Below, piece after piece: positions 35,238 through 47,496 of a stretch of 64,000 nt of DNA. The first letter of the stretch is position 1; every line of letters begins with the position of its first letter. The position numbers and the translations under genes are program-made. Source of the stretch: Thalassia testudinum. Its lineage: Eukaryota > Streptophyta > Magnoliopsida > Alismatales > Hydrocharitaceae. The notes below the pieces were generated by a model. That model saw only the letters and a list, made by a program, of their open reading frames with translations. It made no database searches and was not told where the DNA came from. The stretch lies in NCBI GenBank assembly GCA_037157565.1, contig JAZHRO010000056.1:34285501-34349500 (forward strand). The letters run 5' to 3'.

Positions 35238-36725
35238 GCACCAGAAGAATGTCTGTAGATGAGAGGGAGAAGATAGATGCGAGAATATCCACCCTCTCAG
35301 TACAAGCAATCAAGATAGTCCTTAGAGTGTAAACCCTAAATAGATCTAATCCTGGCTCCCCAAAACATGACTAGCTTAGATCAACCCTTGAATTACTTTG
35401 CTGGCCAAAAGGATGGGAACCCCTAGGACACCCCGCATGACGGGACACCACTAAGGGTTAACGCGGTTACCGCACCAACCTTTTTTTTCACCAGTGGGTC
35501 CAAGTAGATAAGGCCTTAACCTTAGCCCAATCTAATTTTAAGTTACCAAGAAGATTTATCCTTCCTAGGGCACGTCTACACAATTTTAGGCTTAGGCTTG
35601 AGGTACTTTTGGAATATGATGGGCATTAGGGCGTGTTGCCCTTAAAATTAATTTCAAAAGTGTGAAGTGCACAGGCAAGGGATTCACAAGCAATTTTTAT
35701 GATGAAGTGAATTTTAAGGTTCAATTGCTTGTATTAGAAAGTTTTAGGGTTAACTTGAGTAAATATCTTCAAACAATGGTTCTGATGAGGTACACAAGAG
35801 GTTTTTCAAGTCCCAATTATTTGATATATTTTCTTTAAGTACGGAAATGCAAGAATGCTCCACCTTAGTGTGAAATCCTAAGAGCAAATAATGCCAGATG
35901 ATTCCTTTAAGTCCAAAATCTGGGAAGTGGTGCAACCCAAATAATGAAATTAATTGGACTTATTAAACCACTAACTAGGCACTCAAAAAATATTTTTTCA
36001 AGAATTTTAATGCACGTTTTCTATTTTTTCAGATCTAAAGTGTTTTGGGGCTTCTGAGTATGTTTTGAACACCAGTTGGTGATTAAATAGTACATGCAAT
36101 CAAATATACATAAAATATTTTTTTCATATTTCTCATAAATTCTTTATTTTTACAGAAATTCATTGCCACAAATTTCATGTCAATCGGAGTTGTATAAAAA
36201 TTCCTATGATTTTTTGAAGTCTGAAAACTTAGGAGTAATAACAAATTTGATATCAATTCAGTTCGCAAAATTTTAAAATTTTTATACAACTAATAATGGC
36301 ACGAAATTTGAATATGTTCTTTTTGGCTTCAAAACTCATGTCCATGAAAAATTTTAGAACTTTTGGATGTGTAGATTTTTGGGAATTGAATTTTTAATAA
36401 GAGCATTTGTTTCAGCCTGAAAATATAGGAGGTGGTTATGCTAATTCCCACCAATAAGAGATTTTTTTTTAATTTTTTTATTTTTAAATTTTTTTTCATC
36501 AAATCAAGCAAATGCTAACCTAAGGATTAAGCAAGCACCTTTTTTTTTGAAAAGAAATCTAACCTAATCTAAAATATAAGTACTTACTTGAGATTCAAAC
36601 CCATTTTTTTTTCCATTGTTGCATGTTTCTTCTCATAATTCTATGATTCCTGTACACACGCAATCAAAAAGAATAGCAAGTTAGAATCTCAAATAAGCAC
36701 TAGAAAGAAAAGCTTCAAACATTTC
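35238..36725 (-). other. A1 5' leader
   Basis: AT-rich and non-coding. The part 35755-35985 resembles the A3 leader, with TTCAAACAATGGTT also found in A4. Several small open frames (35750-36511) have no recognisable product. Confidence 0.68.
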
Positions 36726-36750
36726 TGTTGCCTCCCCAGCAACGGTGCCA
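36726..36750 (-). promoter_or_regulatory. A1 primer-binding site, tRNA-Asp type
   Basis: On the - strand TGGCACCGTTGCTGGGGA (36733-36750), two substitutions from the tRNA-Asp complement, then GGCAACAG. Confidence 0.85.
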
Positions 36751-36753
36751 ACT

Positions 36754-38357
36754 TGTCCATCACGAAACACATTAAAAGAGTTTTGTGTCGTTATAATTAC
36801 AATTTACGTCAAAACAAATAAATTTATAAATATTTCAGTAAGTATCGAGTCGTTCGCAATGAGGCAAAACACAATTTTCAAAACTTTTTGTACAAACTAA
36901 TCTATCCGAATGCAACATATAAACGGAGACCAGATATTCAGATAATCAGATTTCTATTATTATTTGCAAATAGTTCTAAGCTCGGAATCTAAACAAATAT
37001 GCTAAAGAATAGAGAGAGAAAAGTAGATGAATGATGGAGCTGCTTGTGAGATGCTTGTGCGAAGTGCGGCAACACTTCAAATCTAGAGCACTGGTGGAAG
37101 ATCGGAGAGAACTTGCAGAGTGAGAGAAGCTGGAGAAGTGTCTGGTGGGAGTTCCTCTCAACTGGGGGCCCTAGGGCTCTTTTTATAGCTTCAATGAGGG
37201 GAAAAGTAGGTATTTAGGCCCCCCAACTCGTGCAACAACCCTGAAGCCATCAGATCCATCGATCGGGAGAACAACGGACCAAATCACACCTCAAAATAAC
37301 CTTCCACATGCCTTAAATGCATGGATAGCCTCAGATGCTGACACGTGACGCAAGCTAGGCCACTGGATCACAATCGCGCGCACCACTCATGCTCCTCGCA
37401 CACGCTCATTTGATTTCAGTCGTCCAATCTCGTGATCAAACAGCCTATGTCATGCATCGCATCTCCTCTGTCCCCCACGTGTATCAAGCCATTGGGTTAG
37501 GCGTCCAAACGCACGTATGTCAACACTACCACATCCAATGGTCCTTGTCATGCCACACGATTGAATTCGTGTGACTTGATCTCATCCGACGGCTCAATTG
37601 CACGCAATCGCTATCGCCTTCTTGATTTCTCGCTAGGCATGATTCGAATGCTCGTCCCTCTCTCTTGCGCAAGTGCGTTCTCCGCTGCACTACGCGCGCA
37701 GATGGTCGCAGTTTGGTTTTAGCATGTGACTGCTCTCAACCGTTGGATGAAGATCCAATGGCTGAGATGGACTCCTCCTTGATGAAGGGCATGGTGGTAG
37801 GCGTCGTGGCTCCTTTGTGGCCGTTGGATGGCAATCCAATGGCCCACATTTATCCTTCAGTAGTTAGGGCATGGCGATGGCTGCTGTGATGGTGCCACAT
37901 GGCACCATCCTAGTCGTTCATCATCCTACCTTTGTAGTTGATGCCACAAGGCTCTAATCGGGTTGATCTTTCCGCCGTTGGACTGCAATCGTTGATCTGG
38001 ATCCATCCATGTGGTCGAATTTGACATCTGAGGTTTGATCTCTATTATCTTGCTCCTTGGCCTCTGTTCTTCTATGGGTTGTATATGATGCTACGGATGT
38101 CTGATCAAGACGATGTCGGAAGCATTGGACTCCCATCGTCGTCCTGATCAAATCCGTATGGTCTGATCTATCATCTGCGGCCTCGAATCATCTACAATTA
38201 ATATTATCTCTTTTAGAGCATAAAATGACAGTATTATCTATAATGCTACCAAACAACTACTATGCAAATTATGATGCTTATGCATGCATTATTCCCAAGT
38301 TGAGCTAGAATCTAACTTAATTCAGGTAAATTAGGTCCTATGATTGTTGTGCAATCA
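36754..38357 (-). repeat. A1 5' LTR
   Basis: 1604 bases, matching 1441-3061. TATA box TATAAAAA at + strand 37180-37187. The dyad at 37888-37909 has exact arms GATGGTGCCA/TGGCACCATC. The U5 motif is mutated here (GCAATGAGGCAAAAC, near 36857). Confidence 0.9.
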
Positions 38358-38702
38358 TTATTGCATTTAGCATTGTAAACAATGCATAACATTCATCATA
38401 AAGCATTTAGACTAATTTGTGTAAATTATACAGTAATTTCTCATCTAATGGCCAGGGTACAAGACGATATGTAAATGAACCTCAAACGACAAATCCAACC
38501 ATACAAATAGAATCAGGGCAACAATCGGAAACCAACAGCGTGAAATCACCTCGATCGGACCTCTGTAGCATCGCTACAAGGAAAAGAAGATGGATGGCCA
38601 TGATGGCACCATGTGGTGCCATCATGGCCACTTAAATCGCCTACAAAGCTCCCCCCATCACTCACATCCTCTGATCTGGGCCGAGACCAACAACACAAAA
38701 AT
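38358..38702 (+). repeat. G0 3' LTR, second fragment
   Basis: Continues the LTR begun at 1377. It is U3-like sequence in + orientation and holds a 36-base palindrome at 38595-38630. It is cut by H1 at 38703. Confidence 0.72.
38595..38630. promoter_or_regulatory. 36-base palindrome in G0 LTR
   Basis: Arms TGGCCATGATGGCACCA (38595-38611) and TGGTGCCATCATGGCCA (38614-38630), 17 bases each, exact, around TG. Same position class as the A1 and A3 dyads. Confidence 0.8.
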
Positions 38703-39507
38703 TGTAGATAAGTCAAAATTTCGTAGTGAAAAGTATTAAATTTGGAAAACCTATCGTTGTAGTACAACTCGCAAGGAAATCCAACATCAGATAATTTTTA
38801 TCGAAACTCAAGGTGAGTCTCAAGTCGAACACGGGGAGGCAAATGTTTGATCAAAAATCGCATTGGAATTATTGTCATGAAAGCAGATTAACTGGTTGAA
38901 ATTAATCTATTAGCTATTCTACTTAAAGAATAATTAATAGAAGAGAGAGAAAGAATAATACAAATAAAGAGAAAATAGGGAGAGAATAAACAAATGATTC
39001 ATAGCCATAACATCAGGTTTATTACATCTACTTGCTACGCTAGAAAGTTGTAAATCTACACTAAAAAGTGATAAAAAGAGAGGGGGTGAGAAGTTATCCT
39101 CCTCTGCAGCTACTTGGAGGACAAGCCACATTGACGGAGTGCCCGGATGAGGGTGGTGAGATGTTGGATGAAGGAGGACGAAGTTGGAGGACGAAGGACG
39201 GAATAGGGTGACGTCGCAGTGGGATCCGCTTCCCGAATGGTAGTAAGAAGACAACTGCAGGATGCTCCACGAAGGGGGTGAGAAGATGGAAAATTATTTT
39301 ACTCTAGCTCTAATGGAGCATCTTGGGCATGGGACCAGCTCGTAGAGCTTTAGAGGGGGTAAGAGAAGAAGAGAATGGATGAGAAAATGTGTAGGAGGGG
39401 TAGGCTATTTATAGGTGCAGTCATGGGGGCAAAAGGGTCTTCTTATGGCTTAGAAATTATTATCAGGGTCTTTAGTGATGTTTATAAGCATCATTAAAGA
39501 CCCACAT
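38703..39507 (-). repeat. H1: partial LTR, - orientation
   Basis: Starts TGTAGATAAGTC and is related to the A3 LTR: TTTGGAAAACCTATCGTTGTAG, the GGGGAGGCAAATG U5 motif near 38837, CTCCT...GGAGGAC, TATA box TATAAATA (+ 39416-39423), and the GATG/CATC hairpin at 39470-39499. Cut by A4 at 39507, so its other end, and whether it is a solo LTR or an element end, is outside the window. Confidence 0.78.
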
Positions 39508-41256
39508 TGATGTGCGGTTGTTCATCAATTTGATTTTATTTATTACTCGAAATTAAAAATGTTCCGAGGTCAAACTCAGGGAGCAAACTTGATTTTAGAA
39601 GCAAAAAGATCATAATTCACAATACTGTAATGTTTTACAAAAAAGTGTACAGAAATAAAAAGTAGAATGACGTCTTAAGTAGCAACTTGCTACAGTGCAC
39701 GTGTTCTTCTTCTTCTTTCTTTTCTCTTTGGCTACTGTTGCTGCTTCTTCTCCTTGGCTTGTTCTTTTTCTCTTCTTTTTCTTCCTGCTTGGCCTTCCTC
39801 TTTGCGGCAGCTTCCTCCTTCACTTTTCTTCTTTTCCACTTTGGCTCTTTCTTCTTCTTCAGCTCCTTCTCTTTCCTTCTTCTTTTTCTTCCTTTCCTTC
39901 TGCACCATGCCTTCTTCTTCAGCTCCTGCTCCTACTTCCTTGGCGCGGCTAAGTCCTTAGCCGCTTCCTCTTCTCTTCTCCTTCTGCTTCCTTCTTCCTC
40001 CTTCTTCTTCTTCTTCAGCTTCCCTCTTCCTCCTTCTTCTTCTTCCCTGCACAGGCACAGTTAGGCAAAAACCTACCCCAACCCTTCCCCGCACCTCTCT
40101 CTCTCTATTTTTCTCTCAGCTCACTGCTCTCCCAGAGCCAACCGGGTTATCCGGTCGAGTGTACGTGCCCGGGACCAGGCCCACCGACATGCGGTGGTGG
40201 GTGAGGTGTGCAGAGTTAGGTAAACGGGTCGGGTGCCAGGTCCGTGGGGGTAGGTCGCGGACGAGGCATGAGGTTGAGGGACCTCACCCCTGTGTTACTT
40301 GAGGCGATTAAAAGAAAGCACAAAAACAACTTATATCGCACTGGAAGCTCGAAACTTACCAAGGTGGGACTAAACATCCCACCTTCCTGTCGCGCGCCTA
40401 GCAGCTGATAGTGCGAGCAATTGCAGCGACAGCTAAGGCCTTCGAGGCCAATTAGTTTCCTGGAGCTGTACGCAAACATATTCCGCGCCTAAGACTGCTA
40501 GCCTGGAGCAGGGGAACCTGAAGCGAGATCACGAGCAAGCTTCTTACTGTCGTCAATGGCGGCGGTGGTTGCAACCCTGAAATCACGATCACGACCTTGT
40601 GGCCCTGTCAGATAACTTGGGGAGCTTCGCCAAGGTGTGACGAAGGTGCTTCGGGGCTCAGTGTGGCGTGAGGGCTGTTGTGTGTGTGTGCCTAGGGCAC
40701 ACTGTGTGCATGCAGGTGGGTGTGCTCGGGGGGCGGTTCCAGTGGGTGGCGCAATCAATGAAGAAGGGGGAAATGATCAGGGAGTGATGGTGGAGCTTAT
40801 GAGGGCTTTGGCAAGGTGGATGGAGGAGTGGAATGATGAGGTCACCTCGCCGGTGGTCTACCGGAGGTGTGGATGATGGTGGTGGTTGGCGACTGTCGAG
40901 GGGTTGAAAATAACAATTGACAAGGGGGAAATAGAGAGGGGAGAAAGGAGAACTTATCTGGCAGGTCCAGAGCAAAGGGGGAAGGCTGATGGCGAGCGAC
41001 TAGTATTGCCGTCGCCGGAGACGAAGCTGCCAGGGGGAGGAGACGGCGACGAGGAAGAGGGGTTGGAGGGTGCCCGCTAGTATGGCGCGACACGGCGGAG
41101 GATGGCGGAGGTAGCTCTGCCACTAGTACTGTGGTAGAGTGACGAGAAAAGGAAGGAGGAGTCACCGGAAGCTCTGGCAGTCGGCCAGAGTTAGGAAGAG
41201 ACGAATTGGAGGGGGATCCCAGGCCAAATTGAGCTTGAAAGATGCGGTGTGGTGTG

Positions 41257-43424
41257 TGATTGCACAGCAATCATAGGTCTTAATTGGCCTAGATTAAGCT
41301 AGGACTTAGCATAAGTTAGGGTTATTCATGTATGCATACGCATTATCTGCATCTTTACTGCTTTCCTTTAGCTATGCATAAAATAATGTTATAATGTGCT
41401 GATTAAGTGCATTATGTCGATTGCAGGGAATAAGCTGATCAGGAGCTGGATCTGAAGCTGGATCAGGAATAACGGGAGTTGTAGTAGAGCTGGAGCAGAA
41501 CACCTAGTTTAGATGTAGGAATAATGATGTAAGGGAGTTAAAGGTTTGCTATTCTATTAAGTAGGAATAAAGCAGTAAAATGTGAAGAGCTTAGGTCCAT
41601 CCTAGCCCTAGGATAGCCTAGAGACTTCCCCAAGCCTTAGCCACCCTTAGATTAGGTCACAACACCCTAGGAAGCCCTAAAACCCTAGTTCCAACCCTTC
41701 TCTGGACGTCCAGATAAGTTTTAGGATGTCCAGGACCCTTAGCCAACTCCCGCACACTTCAAACCCACTTCTGCAGTGTTATTGGAAGTCCAGACACTTT
41801 GTTAGACGTCTAATTTCTGCAGAATACCCAAAACAGAACCCGAAATCCTTCTTAACTCTAATTGGACATCCAGACAACAAGTCTGGACTTCTGATTTTTG
41901 AGCATAAGACGTCTAATTCTATAATTAGATGTCTGATACTGCTCTCCAATTCCTGTTTTGAGATTTAAGCCTTGATCTTGGATCTCTAGGTCCCTAAACC
42001 CAATTCCAACCCCATAGGAACCTAAATTAAGGTGCCCTAACCCTAGTACATCACCTCTAAACCTCCCTAAGGACATAATTAGGTCCTCACTAAACCTAAT
42101 TGACTTGGATCTTAGTCAATTCCATCAGCCTATTCAATTGGACTCATTGAGTCCAATTGAGCCCTGATCTCAGCACACACTGTCCAATTGGACTCAGTGA
42201 GAGTCCAATTCACCTAGACTTGACTTAATTGAGTTGTTTTACTCTCAATTAAGTTTCCACACACCCAATTAAACTTGTATTAAGTTTAATTGCACTTTAC
42301 CTTAGTGAATTAGGGTTTATAACCCTAATTTGAGACCTACCTTGACCTAAACCCACTAGAACCCAACCTAATCAACCTAGCCACCTAAGTTTCGACCCAC
42401 ACACATCCACACACACCCACACACACCATCCACACGAAAATATCTAGCCTAGAGTTCTCTAGAACTCTCTACCATGTGTGGTTGCCTTGGTTGCCAAAAA
42501 TAGCTACCAAGAGCCATTCAAGTTTTAGATCCACATTTGGTGGATCTAAAAACCACCATCCACCCTCTCTCTCTCACTCTACCACGAGCTCCCACCATAG
42601 GCCTTCTAGAGAATTCCATAATTCTCTAGAGAGCTTCCCTTAGGTCTATAAAAAGACCCCTTGGGTGGCCATTGGCACCCATTCACTCCCTTGGCAATTG
42701 CTCTCCATTGGTGCCATTCACGCCACCTCCACTTAGCCACTCACTCCACCTCCACGAGCTCACTACCACCACCATGGAGGACACCATGCCAGGATGCTGG
42801 ATCAACCCTACTTCTCTCCAAGGGTCGGCCTAAGCTACATTGGCCGCCCCTCATTCTCCTCTTGACCACTCCAAGGCCATCAGGGACCACCCCTGAATGC
42901 CCTCTATTCTTCTAGCTCTAGATCATGCTCTTCATAATTTTTATTGCTTTCATTTACTGCTTAGTAGAGTAGTCTTACTTCTCCCCCAATGATGCATGCG
43001 AAATCCCCCCGTTGATTCTTGTATGCAATCATTTTCTGGTAGTTAGATTTAATTTTAAGCATTCATGTATAAGCTTTCCTCTAGATTTCCTTATGCAACA
43101 ACTCTCCCACGATGAATGAAATTTCATTATATATATATATATATATATATCTTATGTGTTTGAAATCACCTTGAGCTAAATGATTATCATATTTGCGTGA
43201 TTTAAGTGCCAGTTCTTTAACTGCCTATATATTACGCACCAACATGTCGTTTAAATAAAGTAGAGCGGCTTTAAGATCGATTTCAAAAGCAAAAACAACG
43301 CCTCCCAGAGACAAACGACTGGGACTCAAGCCTTGTTATTTTCAAAACAATATCTTTGTTGGATCGTATTTCGCAACTATACTACGACGCTTTTATCAAA
43401 AATGCGATCTACGACCTTCCAACA
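41257..43424 (+). mobile_element. S3: solo LTR, + orientation
   Basis: 2168 bases from TGATTGCACAGC to CCTTCCAACA with TSD GTGTG at 41252-41256 and 43425-43429. TATA box TATAAAAAG at 42647-42655 and GCCTCCC near the right end (about 43301) fit + sense. It has several C-box-like palindromes (GGACGTCC, AGACGTCT at 41704-41932) and (AT)11 at 43129-43150. No coding region. Confidence 0.85.
43129..43150. repeat. (AT)11 microsatellite
   Basis: Eleven AT dinucleotides within S3. Confidence 0.9.
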
Positions 43425-43515
43425 GTGTGCCACTCCTTAAATAGGCAAAGGACGATCAGGAGGCGTGCGAGAGCGGCAGGGAGGGCACGCGGGAGGTATG
43501 GTAGACTGGAGACCT

Positions 43516-43545
43516 ATACCTCTCGCGCGTTCGCACGAGAGGTAT
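43516..43545. other. Hairpin in A4 LTR
   Basis: ATACCTCTCGCGCG/CGCACGAGAGGTAT around TT, one mismatch. Equivalent to the S2 hairpin at 19920-19947. Confidence 0.7.
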
Positions 43546-43572
43546 GGCGAGCTTCAAGGCATGGGGAGTAGC

Positions 43573-46277
43573 TGTAACGACCCGGTTCCCGAGTCCCTAC
43601 GAGACATGAGAACCGGACCGACTCAACTAATCCCAAGACCTAGTCGTCCAACGAGGAAGTAACCAAAAGAGCAGTAAAATAAACCACATTCAGCATGAAT
43701 ATAACTAACAGTAAGAAAGTACAGCAGTAAGGAAAGAAACTACCACAGTATGTACCACCACAACAGTAGAACAACATTCATAATGTAATTTGAACTGCAG
43801 GTAAAGAAAGTACAGCGGAAACAAGAACTACTCACTACAACATAACAAAAAGAGGTACAAGAGACAGTGGTAACTCTACTGGATCCTACTCGGCCCAGCG
43901 TCCTCTGCAGCCGCTGACCTTGGCTACTCAACACCTGGTCCTGAAAAAGGTAACGAGTGTAACACGTCAGCAAAATGCTGAGTAGAGTGGCAACTAAAAC
44001 TAAAGAAAACAGTAGAGTGTACAGTAGCTGTTATGTTCCATTACTTTCTTTATTCACATCTTTCAATTCTCACTATTTCATTTATTCCACAGATCTTTTT
44101 CTTGATCTCAAATGTTCCTCGTGGGAACAATCTTGATTGCAGTCTTTTCCAAAAAGTAGAAGTAGCACGTGGTGCTCTCCTGGCCGGGAGAGTCCCCCGT
44201 GGTGATCCTACCCTCATCAACCACCCCAAGGTCACTGACAGACGTAACGGTGACTACGGCACGCGCGATAAACGCACAGGTAGCTAACCCGTACAGGCAC
44301 GCGGTCAGTCGTTTCCGTTAACGGGTGCACCCAAAGCACAGCACGGAACCAGTCCAGGGCAGAGCCCTCACAGTAACAGGGGTCCAACCCCTCCATAGTA
44401 ACCAAACCGGGGCCTTGCCCCTCCACAGTCCGCACACCCTCGCCTGACTACCCTGGTTTGCCCCAGTAGGCCTAAACAAGTCGGTGTAGGAGGCTAGCAG
44501 AACCCCGGGGCCCGTGGGGTAGCTAGTACCTCCCTACACTAGTAGCTCTCCTCGGTACTACGTACGCGAGGGCCAGCAAGTCAGTACAGAGTGGCCAGTC
44601 CTAACCCCGGGTCCCTGGGGCGGCTGGCTCCGCTCTGCACTAAACAGGGCGACAGTCGCTCTCCTTGGTACTCCGTACTCAAGGGCCAGCTCACTTCCCC
44701 AATACTATTCCATTCACTTTCTAGGAGTTCTACTCCTACTTCCCCGTAGGGTTCCATCCTTTTTACTCAAACATCCAGGTTTCACTTTCCAGCTTCACAT
44801 TCTTACAATCCATGTTCTCAACCACGTTATTTATTCACAACAGGCAGCTGTTAATTCAAATTACAGGCATCTTTATATCTCTTTCCATTTTCCAAGACTG
44901 CAGTATTATACATTCCACTAGTTTTCCCATCCTAGGATTCATGCCATATCCTAGGATCTATCATACAATCTAGTTTTCCAGCCCTAGGATTCATGCAACA
45001 CCTAGGAGCTATCATTCCATCTATTTCTCATTCCTAGGATTCATGCAACATCCTAGGTTCTATTTATGGTTCCATAATTTAACAGATTTTATTAATAACT
45101 TAAAGCCACTCTACCAGGTACAACGGGAGTAATGGGGGCGTGGTCGGGAATCCCACGTGCCTCCGCGACCCCCGAGACTGCAACGGAATAGGGTCCTATC
45201 ACAAGGATCAAACACAAGGAGTATCTCAAAACAGTGTATAGCTACTGTAGACGGGTAGAGGAATTAATTCCGAAAAGAATGCAACTCGAATCGCGAAAAA
45301 CGAAACCCGAACGGGCCCTAAACGGGTCGAAAACGACGACACTGTGCAAAATCAGACGTCTGGAACTTCTTCCAGATGTCTTAAAAAGTGGATCAGAGAA
45401 TTACCTTGTTCTGCGTGGTTTCTCAGATGTCCAGAAGTCTGCGGGGACGTCTGGCCTAGCTCCCAGACGTCCGATGGTCACCCCGGACGTCTGGAGGTCG
45501 CTCCCGCCGTCTGGTACTACAGCCAGACGTCTGATTCGCGTTGGATGGCGAATCACCGAGCCTGCGCACACCCATCTCTCTCCCTCAGTACGGTCAGTCG
45601 ACAAGAAGGAAGAGGAAGACGGAAAACTCACCTTTCAGACGTCTGGACAGTCTTCCAGACGTCGACCTCGCCGTCTGGCTATCAGCACAGACGTTTGATT
45701 CTGGAAATTTTTCCAGAACCAGGGCGCGACTCGCCCTCCGCTCGCGACGCCGCCCGCGTCACACCTCGTGCGCCTGCTACTCGAGCCGCAGCAGGCCTCC
45801 CGCGCCGTTCCGCGCCCGCTGCGCTCCCCACCGGCCGGCCCTGGCAGCCCCGGCGAGCTCTCCCTCACGGCTGAGTGCCGCTCTCGCACGTAGCACCCCC
45901 TCCGCGCTCACTGCGGCCGTCGCCGCCGCAGCAACCCCGCACCCGCTCTCGCGCTCGCTCACTGGAAGAAGAAGAGGAAAGGGGTGGAGGCGACGGAAAC
46001 GAGGGGAGGCGTGGTCTTTTTAAGGCCGCGCGAGGAGGAGAGAGAGGGAGCACGGCAGCGGCGTCTGCAGCCGCAGAGAGAAGAATAAGAGAATATGCGG
46101 TCTGCACGCTCAGGCACGCAAACGACCCGCACGTGTCGAAAATAACTAATTTCCAGACGTCTGGAAATGATCCCAAACGTCTGGTCAGACGTCTGGATGT
46201 GATCCCAGACGTCTGGTCCGACGTCTGGGCCACCTCCCAGATGTCTTAAAAGATGTCTGGGGCACGCATTCGTAACA
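43573..46277 (-). repeat. T1 3' LTR
   Basis: 2705 bases, matching 51302-53986 closely. Sense is -: U3 starts at 46277. A C-box cluster at 46156-46225 lies upstream of a TTAAAAA element (near 46016-46022). A second cluster (45355-45663) lies downstream. The GC-rich part 45700-45960 opens long frames on both strands that I regard as non-genic. Confidence 0.93.
45355..46225. promoter_or_regulatory. C-box (CCAGACGTCTGG) array in T1 3' LTR
   Basis: Eleven exact GACGTC hexamers at 45355, 45446, 45476, 45486, 45526, 45638, 45658, 46156, 46188, 46208 and 46220, plus at least six one-base variants. Most sit in the 12-base palindrome CCAGACGTCTGG or half of it. GACGTC is the C-box core bound by plant bZIP factors; binding here is inference. 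The 5' LTR has about fourteen copies (53093-53967). Confidence 0.85.
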
Positions 46278-46362
46278 GTATAACGAACTCAAAGGAAGTT
46301 TAATCCCCGAAACTTGCGCCAACTAGGGTGCGGGAAAAGATGTCCAATTAACCATAACAAAC

Positions 46363-47466
46363 TCAAAGAGGACCGAAGCCGGTCCGAAAAGACGTACCCG
46401 CGAAAAGCTCCGGGTACCGCTCCCGCATTGTTGCCTCAGGCTCCCAGGTAGCCTCCTCGTACCGCTGGCTCCTCCATAAAACCTTTACCAGGGGTACTTG
46501 CTTTCGTCTCAAACTGTGGATGGCTCGGTCTAGGATCTGCACTGGCCGCTCGGGGTAGGTCAGGTCGTCGCCCACCTCGACCCTCTTGTGACTCAGTACG
46601 TGACTGGGATCGGCTACGTACTTCCTGAGGTTGGACACGTGGAACACGCCGTGCACACCAGAAAGCTGCGGGGGGAGGGCAAGCAGGTAAGCAATGGGTC
46701 CAACCCGCTCCAGGACCTCAAAGGGCCCCACAAACCTCTGCGCGAGCTTCCCTCTCACCCCAAACCGCTGTAAGCCCTTCATGGGAGAGACACGAAGGAA
46801 GACGTGGTCCCCAACCTCAAACTGCACCTCTCTGCGTCTCCGATCCGCGTGGCTCTTCTGTCTGCTCCTGACAGTGCGGAGTCGTCTGTGGATCTGCTCG
46901 ACTACCTCCTGACTCTGCCGGATCAACCTGGGGCCAACCTCCCACTTGGTCCCCACCTCAACCCAACTCAAGGGTACCGTACACTTCCGTCCGTACAGAG
47001 CCTCGTAGGGAGCCATGCCGATGCTCGAGTGATAACTGTTGTTGTATGCAAATTCTGCCAGGGGCAGGTGCTCCTCCCAAGAGCCCCTCCAGTCCAGTAC
47101 ACAGGCACGTAAAAGGTCCTCAAGTGTCTGTATCGTGCGCTCAGACTGTCCGTCCGTCTGGGGGTGGTAAGCCGTGCTAAACCTCAACCTCGTCCCCAAG
47201 GCCTGCTGAAACTCAGCCCAAAACTGGGACGTAAAGCGGGTATCCCGGTCGGATACGATCTCTTGCGGAACTCCGTGTAGTCGTACCACATCACGGATAT
47301 ACCTCTCTGCCAATTGTGCTGGTCCCAAAGTGACTTGGATCGGCAAGAATCGCGCTGTCTTCGTCAGTCTATCCACTATTACCCAGACTGCGTCGTGTCC
47401 CCGCTGGGTAACAGCTAAGCCCACCACCAAGTCCATGGTGATGCTCTCCCACTTCCACTCTGGCAC
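46363..47466 (-). pseudogene. T1 integrase core, C-terminal domain and chromodomain
   Basis: An open stretch of 367 residues. Integrase catalytic core: ITMDLVVGL (first Asp), [12 protein letters not shown] (second Asp) and [20 protein letters not shown] (Glu). Next the GPF motif [20 protein letters not shown], then a chromodomain-like end: [20 protein letters not shown] followed by [19 protein letters not shown]. This end is typical of Tekay/Del chromoviruses and is thought to guide integration to heterochromatin. All three acidic residues are present. It is cut from the zinc-finger part upstream by one stop. Confidence 0.93.
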
Positions 47467-47496
47467 TGGAAGCGGCTGGAGCAGCCCTGCAGGCCT

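Larger units (their letters stand above)
1441..38357 (-). mobile_element. A1: non-autonomous Athila-like LTR retrotransposon, nested host of S1 and A2
   Basis: The LTRs are 1441-3061 and 36754-38357. The primer-binding site is next to the right LTR and the polypurine tract next to the left one, so the element reads right to left. The flanking 5-mers TTACT (1436-1440) and TTATT (38358-38362) are probably a duplication with one mutation. Without S1 and A2 the internal part is about 6.7 kb. It encodes gag and protease, then an acidic stretch and the GLHH segment. I find no reverse transcriptase, RNase H or integrase. It was later split by S1 in the protease region and by A2 in gag. Confidence 0.88.

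Noticed and set aside
39687..40064. Ser/Phe/Leu-rich frames in CTT tracts (also 18390-18638 and 63209-63591)
   Set aside because: Simple-sequence translation of CTT repeats in A4-family LTRs.
45234..46249. Long overlapping frames on both strands in the T1 3' LTR (also 52862-53949)
   Set aside because: They lie in GC-rich LTR sequence, are not conserved as frames between the two LTRs, and have no recognisable domain.
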